NCBI GenBank assembly: GCA_052148715.1
Contig: JBKQHQ010000130.1
Location: 52,152-116,151, forward strand
Direction of reading: 5' to 3'
Origin: JBKQHQ01 sp052148715
GTDB lineage: Bacteria; Pseudomonadota; Alphaproteobacteria; Rhizobiales; Xanthobacteraceae
Length of the DNA stretch: 64,000 nt
Of this stretch, positions 53,704 to 63,141 are shown piece by piece; the first letter of the stretch is position 1, and every line of letters starts with the position of its first letter. The position numbers and the translations under genes are program-made. The notes under the pieces are model-generated. The model did not search any database, had not been told where the DNA came from, and was given only the letters and a program-made list of their open reading frames with translations.

Positions 53704-54914
53704 AAGACTGTCTCACATGTTCGCTGGCGAAGTGCGTGACCTGAAAGCAGCGTGAGCGTGTGGCGTGCGATCATCCCCTCCTCGTTGGTCGGCACGACGT
53801 AGACCGGCACACGGCTCTGCGGCGCCGATATCATTGGCGCGTGAGCGGCGTTTGCAGCGGGATCGAGCACCGCTCCGAGCCAGGCGAGCTGCGCGGTGAC
53901 GCGCGCGCGCACGAGGGCGGAATTCTCGCCGATGCCGGCCGTGAAGACGAAAGCGTCGATGCCGCCGAGTGCAGCCGCTAGCATTCCGGCGTGCAGCCCG
54001 ATCCGATAGACGAAGTAGTCGATTGCAAAGGCAGCGCGAGGATCATCACTGCTCTCGAGCACTCGCATGTCGTTACTGATGTCCGACAGACCTTTTAGGC
54101 CGCAGTCGTGATAGAGGAGATCCTGAACGGCAGCGGCGGTCATGCCTTTGTCGGCGATTAGATGAAGCACGACGCCGGGATCGAGCTGGCCCGGCCGCGT
54201 TCCCATCGGCAGCCCGTCGAGGGCGGTGAAGCCCAACGTGCTTTCGATGCTGCGTCCGCTCAGAAGCGCACACATGGAGGCCCCACTGCCCAAGTGAGCG
54301 ACGATCACCCGTCCGGCGGCGATCTCGGGCGCGAACTGCCGCAAACGATCTGCAACATACTCGTAGGATAGGCCGTGGAATCCATAACGCCGAATTCCTT
54401 CGGCGTGGAGCCGGTGTGGAATTGCATAGCAGTCGGCCAAAGCACCGTGGCCGCGATGAAATGCCGTGTCGAAGCAGGCAACCTGCGGCAGCTCCGGAAA
54501 GCGGGCCAGCATGGAACGAATGGGCGCGAGATTGTGCGGCTGATGCAGCGGCGCCAATGGAACGTATCGCTCGAGGCGCGCGAGCACCTCTTGATCGACC
54601 AGCACCGGTCGGTGGTAATCCGGGCCGCCGTGGACGACGCGATGGCCTATCGCCACCGGATCGATGCGGTGCTCGTCCCGCAACCACGCCCCCGCGGTCG
54701 CCAGCGCCGTCGCCACGTCGCGTACTGTCTCCGCGTGATAGGTCCGCTCAACCAAGACGGTTCCGTTGGCGGTGCTCGCGCGCAGCTTCGGTCGGCCGCC
54801 AATACCGTCCATCTGACCCTTGATCTGGCACGCCGGACGGGCGCCCGGCTCGACCGCGAATGCCTGAAACTTCACGCTCGACGAGCCGGCGTTGACGATA
54901 AGGATCGTATCCAT
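53700..54914 (-). CDS. ackA: Acetate kinase
   Basis: 404 residues from ATG 54914, matching the family start MDTILIVNAGSSSVKFQAF; the frame is open to 55097 without similarity. Motifs: IGHRVVHGGPDY, CFDTAFHRGHG, FHGLSYEYVADRL and FTAGIGENSALVRARV. The enzyme interconverts acetyl-phosphate and acetate with ATP. Its pta partner is at 58986-59954, separated here by CoA-transferase genes and two plus-strand membrane protein genes. It overlaps fabI. Confidence 0.95.
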   Translation of the reverse strand: MDTILIVNAGSSSVKFQAFAVEPGARPACQIKGQMDGIGGRPKLRASTANGTVLVERTYHAETVRDVATALATAGAWLRDEHRIDPVAIGHRVVHGGPDYHRPVLVDQEVLARLERYVPLAPLHQPHNLAPIRSMLARFPELPQVACFDTAFHRGHGALADCYAIPHRLHAEGIRRYGFHGLSYEYVADRLRQFAPEIAAGRVIVAHLGSGASMCALLSGRSIESTLGFTALDGLPMGTRPGQLDPGVVLHLIADKGMTAAAVQDLLYHDCGLKGLSDISNDMRVLESSDDPRAAFAIDYFVYRIGLHAGMLAAALGGIDAFVFTAGIGENSALVRARVTAQLAWLGAVLDPAANAAHAPMISAPQSRVPVYVVPTNEEGMIARHTLTLLSGHALRQRTCETVL

Positions 54915-55412
54915 AGCAGTCACTGCACGATGCTCGCCTCTGTCAGAAAAGTAATACTCTTCAGCAGAATGGACGCCCTGTTGTGTCGAATTTGGCGCCA
55001 AGCCTAGGGCTGGAATATTGGAAGTTGTGTTACCCGGAACGCTCGAGGTTTTCGTTTTATTGTCATAAGTTGATGTGGATGAATTGCGCTGGTTCAAGAG
55101 TGCCGCGCCTCACGCCGGAATAATTCGAAACGACATCGTCATTTGCCTGGCACTGGCTGTGACCCTCGGCGCATTGTTTGGAACGCATTAAGGCGACGTT
55201 CACTTTGGATGCTCGAAATATTGATTGTGGGTGCCGTATGACCCGCGGTGCGATAGCATGCTCATCGACAAGCTAAATTCGTCGCCGAGGTCATTGATCG
55301 AAGCCCAAGAGGAATTCTTGGCGGCGTTTGAGCAGGCAATGGCATTGAGCTCATGACTTCCGACCGCTGTTCGTGGTGGCGGCGTTCATAGAGTCGAAGG
55401 ACCGCAACCCGA
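54915..55412. other. Divergent intergenic region between ackA and DUF2254 gene
   Basis: About 500 bases, noticeably more A/T-rich than the coding neighbours. It should carry the promoters of ackA-fabI and of the DUF2254 operon. A 32-codon frame (55258-55356) reads MLIDKLNSSPRSLIEAQEEF and is short of support. I did not find a clear FNR/FixK or PHO box. Confidence 0.5.
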
Positions 55413-56807
55413 ATGGAAGGCTGGGCGCGACGAACCGGAGAGGCAAAACGAATACGCCTCTGGTTGATCCCGATGATATATGTCGGTGCGAGCGTGGTTG
55501 GTGGGCTTTTTCTGCCGCGGCTCGAGCATGCATATTTCGGCTCTTACACACTTAGTCTGTCAGTTACGTCGGCGCAGGCGTACCTTTCGGCCGTGGCGTC
55601 CGGCATGATGGCGCTCACCGGTATTGTGTTCTCCATCGCCTTTGTGATGGTGCAGTTCAGCGCTATTGCTTATTCACCTAGGCTGGTGCTCTGGTTCGCC
55701 CGTGATCGCACGCTGTTTCATTCCCTGGGAATTTTCGTCGCCACATTCATCTATGCGCTTGGCACCCTGGCCTGGATCGACCGGGGGGGGGCCGGGACAG
55801 TGCCATTGTTCTCCTGCGTTCTGGTGGCAGCATTGCTGACTCTCAGCGTTCTCCTTTTTTCTCGCCTCGTGCAGCGCTTGAGCGATCTTCAGATCACCAA
55901 TGTGCTTCACATGATCGGCGACAAGGGCCGTCAAGTCATCCGCGAGATGTCGCAATTCACTGATGAACAGCGAGCTCTTGTGGCAAGAAAAGGCACGAGG
56001 CCTATCGACAAGACCCATCTTGGGCCAATCAGCCAAAGCCTAAAATACTCGGGCGATCCGCGCAGCGTCGTTAAGTTCGATATCGGTTCCTTGATCAGAC
56101 AGGCAAGGCAAGCGGATGCGGTGATCGTGATGGCATGTGCCGTCGGTGATACCCTTGTCGAAGATGCCTTGCTGTTGTGCGTTCACGGCGGCCGAGAGCA
56201 GATCTTACGAAACTCGCTGCAGCAGGCTGTCCACCTAGACACCGAACGTACATTTGAGCAAGACCCGAAATATCCGATTCGTCTCTTGGTCGATATCGCG
56301 ATCAAAGCTCTGTCTCCGGCCATCAATGATCCAACAACCGCAGTTCAGGCGATCGATCAGATCGAGGATCTTCTCCGCCGGCTGGGCCGATGCGGAAGCG
56401 GCGCGGACTATGCCTTGGACGACAGTGGGGACGTTCGTATTATTTTTCCCACGCCGACCTGGGAAGATTACCTGGCCCTCGCATTCGACGAGATCCGCCA
56501 ATTTGGCGGGGGTTCGATTCAAGTCATCCGCCGCCTGCGCTCAGCTCTGCTGGGACTAACCGAATCGGTCGTCGGCGTCGACCGAGTCGAAACTGTAAGA
56601 AAATACTTGTTGCACCTCGATCTTGCCATTGAGCATTCGCCTTTCGATGCGGACGATCGGGCGATGGCTCACCTGGAGGATCGTCAGGGACTGGGGCTGA
56701 GCCGCGGGCGGGTGGAGCCGCTTGGCCCCGCGGGCGTGGGGGTGTTGCGGGTCGCGGGCACGGTCATCGCCGAGCGCGCGGTCGATCCGGCAGGGATTGG
56801 GCGTTAG
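55413..56807 (+). CDS. DUF2254 membrane protein
   Basis: 464 residues. Four membrane segments occupy the first 140 residues (LWLIPMIYVGASVVGGLFL, SAVASGMMALTGIVFSIAFVMV, SLGIFVATFIYALGTLAWI and VPLFSCVLVAALLTLSVLLF). A large soluble domain follows, with YPIRLLVDIAIKALSPAINDPTTAVQAIDQIEDLL, the DUF2254 core. The function is unknown. It is followed immediately by another membrane protein gene, the two making a plus-strand pair inside an otherwise minus-strand acetate cluster. Confidence 0.87.
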   Translation: MEGWARRTGEAKRIRLWLIPMIYVGASVVGGLFLPRLEHAYFGSYTLSLSVTSAQAYLSAVASGMMALTGIVFSIAFVMVQFSAIAYSPRLVLWFARDRTLFHSLGIFVATFIYALGTLAWIDRGGAGTVPLFSCVLVAALLTLSVLLFSRLVQRLSDLQITNVLHMIGDKGRQVIREMSQFTDEQRALVARKGTRPIDKTHLGPISQSLKYSGDPRSVVKFDIGSLIRQARQADAVIVMACAVGDTLVEDALLLCVHGGREQILRNSLQQAVHLDTERTFEQDPKYPIRLLVDIAIKALSPAINDPTTAVQAIDQIEDLLRRLGRCGSGADYALDDSGDVRIIFPTPTWEDYLALAFDEIRQFGGGSIQVIRRLRSALLGLTESVVGVDRVETVRKYLLHLDLAIEHSPFDADDRAMAHLEDRQGLGLSRGRVEPLGPAGVGVLRVAGTVIAERAVDPAGIGR

Positions 56808-57557
56808 GTGAGAGTTCGAGCATCAAATCGCCCTGTCCGGGACTCCTACGATCCGGTCGCGACTGTCAATGCAGCGTGCGCAGTGCCACGGCCGGCCCCT
56901 ACATTGATACGACCGAAACTGAAGACCCCGAGGGCCGCAGCGATCGCCGGCATCCTTTTTTCCGCTCTGTTGTTTGCGGCGTTTTGGTTGCTGCGCATTT
57001 CAATACCGGCTGACCCGCTGGAACCGGGAGCATGGCTCCGCGCCAACTCTAGAACCGTCACTCTCGCCCTCAATTTGGTGCCGTTTGCGGGGATTGCCTT
57101 CCTGTGGTTCATCGGGGTCGTGCGCGACAGACTTGGCGAGCTGGAGGATCGTTTCTTCGCGACCGTGTTTCTTGGCAGTGGCCTGTTGTTCCTGGCGATG
57201 CTATTTACCGCCGCAGCGCTGGTCGGCGCGATCATCCTGGCCTTCGATGCGGCGCCGCAGACGTTGATCAACTCAGCGACATTCCATTTCGCGCGCGCTG
57301 CGGCGTACAATATTGTCAATATATACATGATCAAAATGGCGGGCGTGTTTATTGTTATCACGTCGACGGTGGCGATCTACACGGGGCTTGCCCCTCGGTG
57401 GATCGCCCTTCTTGGCTATATCTTGGCGTTGTTTCTTCTTTTTGGCGGCGACTATATTGATTGGATCTTTGTAGTCTTTCCGTTGTGGGTTTTGTTGGTC
57501 AGCCTTCACATTCTTATCGGTAATCTTTATCGCGCACCTTGGACAGAGGGCGGCTAG
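56808..57557 (+). CDS. Hypothetical multi-pass membrane protein
   Basis: 249 residues from GTG 56808, directly after the DUF2254 stop. Five to six hydrophobic segments are visible (AAIAGILFSALLFAAFWLL, TLALNLVPFAGIAFLWFIGVV, FLGSGLLFLAMLFTAAALVGAIILAF, MIKMAGVFIVITSTVAIYT, IALLGYILALFLLFG and FVVFPLWVLLVSLHILIG). I do not recognise a named family. Co-occurrence with DUF2254 suggests a membrane unit of two proteins. Confidence 0.8.
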   Translation: MRVRASNRPVRDSYDPVATVNAACAVPRPAPTLIRPKLKTPRAAAIAGILFSALLFAAFWLLRISIPADPLEPGAWLRANSRTVTLALNLVPFAGIAFLWFIGVVRDRLGELEDRFFATVFLGSGLLFLAMLFTAAALVGAIILAFDAAPQTLINSATFHFARAAAYNIVNIYMIKMAGVFIVITSTVAIYTGLAPRWIALLGYILALFLLFGGDYIDWIFVVFPLWVLLVSLHILIGNLYRAPWTEGG

Positions 57558-57561
57558 GACC

Positions 57562-58212
57562 TCAAGGCTGCATTTCCGAATTATTTTCAGAGGCCGCAAG
57601 CTCCGCCTCGGTAGCCTCGACAACTTGCCCGACGGACACGCCGGGTGCCGTTTCCAGGAGCGTTGCGCGGCCGTCGGGAAACGCGATCACCGCCAGCTCG
57701 GTCACAAGCAGGTCGATGGATCGCACCGAGGTCAGCGGCAGTGTTAGTTTCTTGACGATCTTCGGTTTGCCCTTGGCGGTGTGCTGCATGGCGACGATCA
57801 CGCGCTTCGCGCCGGTCACCAGATCCATTGCTCCCCCCATGCCGGGGACCATTTTTCCGGGGATCATCCAATTGGCGAGCAGCCCCTGCGCGTCGACCTG
57901 GAGGCCGCCGAGTACCGTGATGTCAACATGGCCGCCGCGAATAAGGCCGAATGACATTGCACTGTCGAATATGCAGGCACCGGGCAGCGCGCTCACCGGC
58001 CGTCCGGCCGCGTCGGTGAGGGTCGGGTGCGCCATACCTTCTTCCGGGACCGGTCCTGTCCCAATCAGACCATTCTCAGACTGAAAGAATACATTGATTC
58101 CCTTGGGTACGTAGTTCGCCACCAAGGTGGGAATGCCGATCCCCAGATTAACGAGCATCCCCGACCGAAGTTCGTGAGCGATGCGTCTGGCGATGACAGA
58201 TTGTGCGTCCAT
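57562..58212 (-). CDS. 3-oxoacid CoA-transferase subunit B
   Basis: 216 residues. The catalytic glutamate lies in SENGLIGTG, as in SCOT/AtoA beta subunits, and MDLVTGAKRVIVAMQH and KLTLPLTSVRSIDLLVTELAV are family motifs. Paired with subunit A five bases upstream it transfers CoA between succinyl-CoA or acetyl-CoA and acetoacetate or a similar acid. It is the end of the minus-strand pta-CoA-transferase group. Confidence 0.93.
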   Translation of the reverse strand: MDAQSVIARRIAHELRSGMLVNLGIGIPTLVANYVPKGINVFFQSENGLIGTGPVPEEGMAHPTLTDAAGRPVSALPGACIFDSAMSFGLIRGGHVDITVLGGLQVDAQGLLANWMIPGKMVPGMGGAMDLVTGAKRVIVAMQHTAKGKPKIVKKLTLPLTSVRSIDLLVTELAVIAFPDGRATLLETAPGVSVGQVVEATEAELAASENNSEMQP

Positions 58213-58217
58213 TGTCT

Positions 58218-58865
58218 TCAGCCCCTGGCGACCAGGTAGTCGACGAGCGGGGCGGGCGTCACAACGTGATCGGGCGCGATGACGCCGACCGGCACGACGT
58301 GGTCGGCAGTCACGATGACGGTGTCCGCGGCCATCGCGATCACTGGATTGAAATTGCGCGCAGTGAGGGCGTAGGACAGGTTGCCGAGGTAGTCGGCAAG
58401 GAACGCATGAATGAGTGCGAAATCGGCGCGTAGTGCAGTCTCGAGGAGATAGCTCTTCCCATCTATCTCGATTCGGCGCTTGTTTTCCTCGACAACGGTG
58501 CCGACGCCGGTCGGAGTGAGCACGCCGCCGAGCCCGAAACCGCCGGCCCGGACGCGTTCGATGAGCGTGCCTTGCGGCACAAGATCGACCGCGATCTTTC
58601 CATTGATCATTTGCTGCTGTGTCTCAGGATTAAGGCCGATGTGGCTGGCGACAGCCTTGTCGACGAGCCCCGAGCTGATCAGCTTGGCGATACCCCTCCC
58701 AGGCATCGCCGTATCGTTCGCAATAACCGCTAGACTACGCTTGCCCTGGCGCACAAGTTCATCGATCAAGCGTTCGGGAGTTCCCACGCCCATGAATCCG
58801 CCGATCATCAGGCTTGCTCCATCCGGAATTAGAGCGACGGCATCTTCAACCGAAATGCTTTTCAT
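58218..58865 (-). CDS. 3-oxoacid CoA-transferase subunit A
   Basis: 215 residues. The N-terminal glycine-rich CoA loop reads IPDGASLMIGGFMGVGTPERLIDELVRQG. FGLGGVLTPTGVGTVVEENKRRIEIDGKSYLLETALRADFALIHAF is a standard alpha-subunit segment. GGAG lies nine bases before the ATG. It forms the heterodimer or heterotetramer with subunit B. Neighbouring pta, ackA and a PhaC-like gene point to short-chain acyl-CoA or ketone-body use. Confidence 0.93.
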   Translation of the reverse strand: MKSISVEDAVALIPDGASLMIGGFMGVGTPERLIDELVRQGKRSLAVIANDTAMPGRGIAKLISSGLVDKAVASHIGLNPETQQQMINGKIAVDLVPQGTLIERVRAGGFGLGGVLTPTGVGTVVEENKRRIEIDGKSYLLETALRADFALIHAFLADYLGNLSYALTARNFNPVIAMAADTVIVTADHVVPVGVIAPDHVVTPAPLVDYLVARG

Positions 58866-58985
58866 CGCCGATAGCTCCGGGTTCCGGAAAGCGCGAGGAC
58901 GGAATCAATCGGGTGAGATCGAGCGGCCGATGGAGCGTGGCCCGTGAGATATCTCGCTCGCGCCGCGTGACCATGCCCATCGCAG

Positions 58986-59954
58986 TCATGCCGCCGGCAA
59001 GGCCAGGGCGCGGCGGCGTGCATCGGCATAGATCACAGCAGCGGCGCAGGATGCCATCCGGGCGCGCACGGAGTCCGCGCGCGAGGTCAGCACGATAGGA
59101 ACCCGCGCTCCGAGCACGATGCCGGCGGCATCTGCCTTCGCCAAAAAGATGAGATTCTTCGCCAGCATGTTTCCCGCTTCTAGATCCGGCACGACGAGGA
59201 TCTGCGCCCGGCCGGCGACAGGAGATTGGATCCCTTTGATTCTCGCAGCCTCCGGATCGATGGCGTTGTCGAAGGCAAGCGGTCCGTCGAGGAGACCGCC
59301 GGTGATCTGGCCGCGGTCGGCCATCTTGCACAGCGCTGCGGCCTCGATCGTCGAGGGGATCTTGGTGGTCACGGTTTCCACAGCCGACAGCAAGGCGACC
59401 CTCGGCGTCCCCAACCCGACTTGCGTATGGAGGTCGATCGCGTTCTGCACGATGTCGCGCTTGCAGTCGAGGTCGGGAACAATGTTGATCGCGGCGTCGG
59501 TGATGAACAGGGTTTCCGCGTAGCTCGGTACACCCACGACGAATACGTGGCTGATCCTTCGTGCCGTGCGCAGCCCCGTGGCAGAGGACGTCACACTCCG
59601 CATCAGCTCGTCGGTGTGCAGGCTGCCTTTCATCAGCAACTCGCCCTTTCCCTCGTGGATCAGCTGGACGGCCTTGGCCGCCGCGGCCTCGCTGTGGGTG
59701 ACGTCGACGATCTCAAATCGCTCGATGTCGAGGCCATGTTGCTGGGCGGTTGCGGCGATCTTGGTTGCCGGGCCGACGAGCACCGGATTGATGATGCCGG
59801 ACTCCGCTGCTTCGACGACACCGCGGAGAGAAGTCTCGTCGCACGGATGCACCACCACGGTCGTTGCAGGCGGGACCTGCTTGGCGCGCGCCAGGAGGCG
59901 CTCGTATTTGGCGTGGGGAGCATGCCCGCGTCCACCGATTTGTTGGATCGTCAT
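58986..59954 (-). CDS. Phosphate acetyl/butyryltransferase (Pta-like)
   Basis: 322 residues from ATG 59954, with GGGAG upstream. The phosphotransacylase core contains LVGPATKIAATAQQHGLDIERFEIVDVTHSEAAAAKAV, then FITDAAINIVPDLDCKRDIVQNAIDL and IVLTSRADSVRARMASCAAAVIYA. It is the short type without the N-terminal regulatory domains of E. coli Pta, related to phosphate butyryltransferase and to the C-terminal half of maoC-pta fusions. It makes acetyl- or butyryl-phosphate from the CoA ester, for AckA. Confidence 0.92.
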   Translation of the reverse strand: MTIQQIGGRGHAPHAKYERLLARAKQVPPATTVVVHPCDETSLRGVVEAAESGIINPVLVGPATKIAATAQQHGLDIERFEIVDVTHSEAAAAKAVQLIHEGKGELLMKGSLHTDELMRSVTSSATGLRTARRISHVFVVGVPSYAETLFITDAAINIVPDLDCKRDIVQNAIDLHTQVGLGTPRVALLSAVETVTTKIPSTIEAAALCKMADRGQITGGLLDGPLAFDNAIDPEAARIKGIQSPVAGRAQILVVPDLEAGNMLAKNLIFLAKADAAGIVLGARVPIVLTSRADSVRARMASCAAAVIYADARRRALALPAA

Positions 59955-59999
59955 AGCTCGATCTCCCACAACACTCGAAATTGGCCGCCGGCTGCGTGG

Positions 60000-62255
60000 T
60001 TACGATGCTTTGCCTTTCGTTCTTTCGACCTTCTTGGCGTGCGGAGCTTCGCTCAAGCTGGGGCTGGCGGCTCCGGCCGCATCCACTCCGAACAGCCGCG
60101 CCACCAGGGCGAGGCGCTCGGCGGCCCCGCCGGCGATTTCCCCGCTCGCGCTCAGAATGTGGCGGATCGCCGCAAAGGCCTTGCGCCGGTCCTCGGCTTC
60201 AGGCGGCAGCAAATGTGGAATAGCGGCGAGCGACGCCTCAGGATCCAAGAGCAACATGAAGAACTGCTCGCGCGCCATGGTCTTGAATTGCGAGAGCGTC
60301 ATCCGCGGCCGGTCGTCCATCAACCGCAAGCTGCGCAACGCCTGCACGCCGCGCTCATCGACGCTTCCTCTGGCGAGGCCGACATAGATTAGTCCGCGGA
60401 CAGCGCATTCCGGCAGTCCGCCTGTGGCGATGCGCGACTTTATCTCGGCGATGCGGGCTTGCAGCAGCTCACGATGCAGCGGAGATTTTCCGGCTTTCCG
60501 CAGGGGAGCCGTCGAGGCCCGATCAAGACCAACGGCGGCTTGCAGCAGCGGCGATCCATAGACTAACAGGAACGTCCACTCCTCAAAGCTATCGCGCATG
60601 TCGCGCCAAGCGTCGAGCGCCCAGACGATTTGTCGGGAGACGGCTTCCTGGGCTTCCACGAACGGGTTGTCGGCGCCGGCCGGCTTGCGGTTCTCGCGCA
60701 CCCGCTTTGCCGCCGCCTCCAGCGGCCCAATCAGCGGATTTGCGCCCGCGAACATCTGGTATTGCAGCCGCAGTGGATGGAACTGCCGGAGACACGCGGC
60801 GGCTGCGGGCGGGACTAGGGCGCGGACGATCGGTTGAACCAAGGTCCGGTAGAGCGAAAGGTTGACCTCGGATACGCGCGCGGCGGCGCCAAAACGGCGT
60901 TCATCGGCCGCGTCATTGCCGCCGAGTGCCCGGATATCATTTAGGGTTCGCGGCTCGCACCGCATCACCCAATCGCCGAGCACAAGATCCGGGTTCGCGG
61001 TATCATCGGTTTTCGCCTCGAACGTTGCCTCATAGAGGCCTGGCGGCAACATATCGATCAGGTCGATGTTGCCGGAGAACTCGCTGTGCTGCTTTCGCGC
61101 GACCGCCCCGGAGACAAAGATTCCGAGGTGACCGACGCCATCGTGGATCGCATAAACTATGGTCTGTCCGTATGATCGAATCTCATCGACGTCGTCGTAA
61201 AGATCGAGAATCCAACCCAGGGCCTGCTGCGGCGGCGTGATATTGTCGCCGCGGGAGCAAAACACCACGATCGGCGTGCGGATGTTACGCAGGTCAATCG
61301 TGGTCCCGTCGGAGGCGCAAATCTTACCGGCTGCAAGATTGTTGCCGACGAACAGCTCATCGACGATGTACTGGATTTCCTCGGCATTCAGGTTGACATG
61401 TCCGCCCCACCAGCGCTCGAAATCGAGATAACGTTGGGCCTCGGTGTCGATCTTTGCATAGAGATTGTATTGCTTGGTCCAGAGCGTATTCGACGGGTTC
61501 AAATTCTCGAAGTTTTGCACCAGCCAGCCGCCGTCAAACTTGCCCGCGCCGAGATCGCTCGTCAGTGCGGTCAGCCAGCTGCCCCCGAGCAGACCTCCCA
61601 TGTAACGCAGGGGATTTGTGCCGTGCACTCCGGCCCAATAGGACAACGGCGCGCCGGCGATGATGATGGGGCCGAACAGCTCTGGACGCATCGCGGCGAG
61701 CATCATTACTGCCCACCCGGCTTGGCAGTTCCCGATGACGCAGGGCTTGCCGTCGGCCTGCGGATGTAGCGCGATCACCGTTTCCAAGAAGACGGCTTCA
61801 GCCCGAGCGATGTCCCCGATGGTCTGCCCGAGCATCGGTTCCGGCAGGAAGCCCACGAAATAACAGGGATGCCCGGCCTTGAGGGCCACACCGATCTCGC
61901 TGTCGAACTTGAAACCGCCGATCCCGGGGCCATGCCCGGCGCGGGGGTCGACCACCACGAAGGGGCGACGGGTCAGGTCAATCTCTACTCCGGGCGGCGG
62001 CACGACCCGCACCAGCCCGTAGTTTACCGGCCGGTCGAGCGTTCGGCCGTCCGCTACGAGCTCCACGGCGTAATCGAGCACATGCGGCGCGGTCTCGGCC
62101 AGATGCTCTTGGTACTGATCGCCACGTTGCCGCATCACGTCCCAAAACAATACGCCGCGCTGGGCAGCATCGATCATGTACTCGGCCATCTGGCTGAAGA
62201 GTCCAAATGATCCCGCAGCGCTCCCGGTCGGGGATTGATTTTGATTAGTCGACAT
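60000..62255 (-). CDS. DUF3141 protein, PHA-synthase-like alpha/beta hydrolase
   Basis: 751 residues from ATG 62255, with AAGGAGG upstream. The N-terminal half is an alpha/beta hydrolase with a PhaC-like nucleophile elbow GNCQAGWA (G-x-C-x-G), an acid in VFCSRGDNITPP and a histidine in IHDGVGHLGIF. These match a Cys-Asp-His triad. The C-terminal 300 residues are helical. This is DUF3141, found beside pta in rhizobia (the orfA position in Sinorhizobium). Whether it makes polyhydroxyalkanoate is unknown. Confidence 0.9.
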   Translation of the reverse strand: MSTNQNQSPTGSAAGSFGLFSQMAEYMIDAAQRGVLFWDVMRQRGDQYQEHLAETAPHVLDYAVELVADGRTLDRPVNYGLVRVVPPPGVEIDLTRRPFVVVDPRAGHGPGIGGFKFDSEIGVALKAGHPCYFVGFLPEPMLGQTIGDIARAEAVFLETVIALHPQADGKPCVIGNCQAGWAVMMLAAMRPELFGPIIIAGAPLSYWAGVHGTNPLRYMGGLLGGSWLTALTSDLGAGKFDGGWLVQNFENLNPSNTLWTKQYNLYAKIDTEAQRYLDFERWWGGHVNLNAEEIQYIVDELFVGNNLAAGKICASDGTTIDLRNIRTPIVVFCSRGDNITPPQQALGWILDLYDDVDEIRSYGQTIVYAIHDGVGHLGIFVSGAVARKQHSEFSGNIDLIDMLPPGLYEATFEAKTDDTANPDLVLGDWVMRCEPRTLNDIRALGGNDAADERRFGAAARVSEVNLSLYRTLVQPIVRALVPPAAAACLRQFHPLRLQYQMFAGANPLIGPLEAAAKRVRENRKPAGADNPFVEAQEAVSRQIVWALDAWRDMRDSFEEWTFLLVYGSPLLQAAVGLDRASTAPLRKAGKSPLHRELLQARIAEIKSRIATGGLPECAVRGLIYVGLARGSVDERGVQALRSLRLMDDRPRMTLSQFKTMAREQFFMLLLDPEASLAAIPHLLPPEAEDRRKAFAAIRHILSASGEIAGGAAERLALVARLFGVDAAGAASPSLSEAPHAKKVERTKGKAS

Positions 62256-62541
62256 GTCTCGCCCTCCTTGCACGTCACCTATTCACGTTTCTGCGGCACG
62301 CGCCCCCTCGCCGAGCGGGTATTGCAGACGAGCTCGATCGCCGCAACCATCCGTATCAATGCTTGTTGGCAAGCTTAGCGTTAAAATATGAAAAGTGGTG
62401 TTACCATAAATATTCCCTTTTTGTTAGATTTCGACAAGTCGATATGGTTGTATTGATCAAATTCGAGCATTCCGTTTTGCACGAAAATAATTGTGGTAGA
62501 ATTATCAATTCGGCGGCCGGTATTTTTGAGTGGAGGTAACA

Positions 62542-62994
62542 ATGAGCGCGGACGTCGATGAGTTGCTGCCGACGGCGAAGGACCTGATGAAGGAGCTCGC
62601 CCTAGTCGAAGCCGAGAAGGCGGCTGCCGCAACGCGCAAGCAGACCGCGCTTGAGGCGGAGAAAAGGGCCTGGATCGAGCAACTGACCAAGCCCTCGGAT
62701 GTATCCGATGAAGAGGGGATCAAGCGCGGCCTGAACCTTATCCGGCGAGCGGTCAGCGCCGGTCTGACCGAAGTTCAGGTCTATCGCTTTCCCAATGTGC
62801 TGTGCACCGATCGCGGTCGTGCGATCAATCAGATGGAGCGAGGCTGGGAAGAGACCTTGACCGGCATTCCGAAAGAGATCCACCAGCTATGGTACAAGTA
62901 TTTCCGTCCGCGCGGTTACAAGCTCACGGTCCAGATCGTTGATTTCCCCGGCGGGATGCCTGGCGACGTCGGCATGACCTTGAGCTGGGGCTAA
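62542..62994 (+). CDS. Conserved-looking hypothetical protein
   Basis: 150 residues from ATG 62542, with GGAGG five bases upstream. A charged helical N-terminus (DELLPTAKDLMKELALVEAEKAAAATRKQTALEAEKRAW) leads to an alpha/beta domain (GLTEVQVYRFPNVLCTDRGRAINQMERGWEETLTGIPKEIHQLWYKYFRPRGYKLTVQIVDFPGG). No signal or membrane segment. I do not recognise a named family. It is divergent from the DUF3141 gene and the A/T-rich 286-base gap holds its promoter. Confidence 0.8.
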   Translation: MSADVDELLPTAKDLMKELALVEAEKAAAATRKQTALEAEKRAWIEQLTKPSDVSDEEGIKRGLNLIRRAVSAGLTEVQVYRFPNVLCTDRGRAINQMERGWEETLTGIPKEIHQLWYKYFRPRGYKLTVQIVDFPGGMPGDVGMTLSWG

Positions 62995-63141
62995 ACGCGC
63001 CACTGGACACTTCTCGTGGCCATAGGCTGCGGCGCGGCGATCCTGGCGTGGATGACGCACGGCGATCGCTGTTTTGTTCGCCGAAGCGATCTGACCGTTG
63101 CCTTCGTTCTTGCGTGACTCTCTGTGGTTGTTGTTCGGAGG

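Noticed and set aside
54915..55100. Possible PHO box or FNR/FixK box upstream of ackA
   Set aside because: Only a single CTGTCA-like half site and no TTGAT-N4-ATCAA match by eye.
55258..55356. 32-codon frame upstream of DUF2254
   Set aside because: Too short and without a ribosome binding site; could be a decayed gene but cannot be supported.
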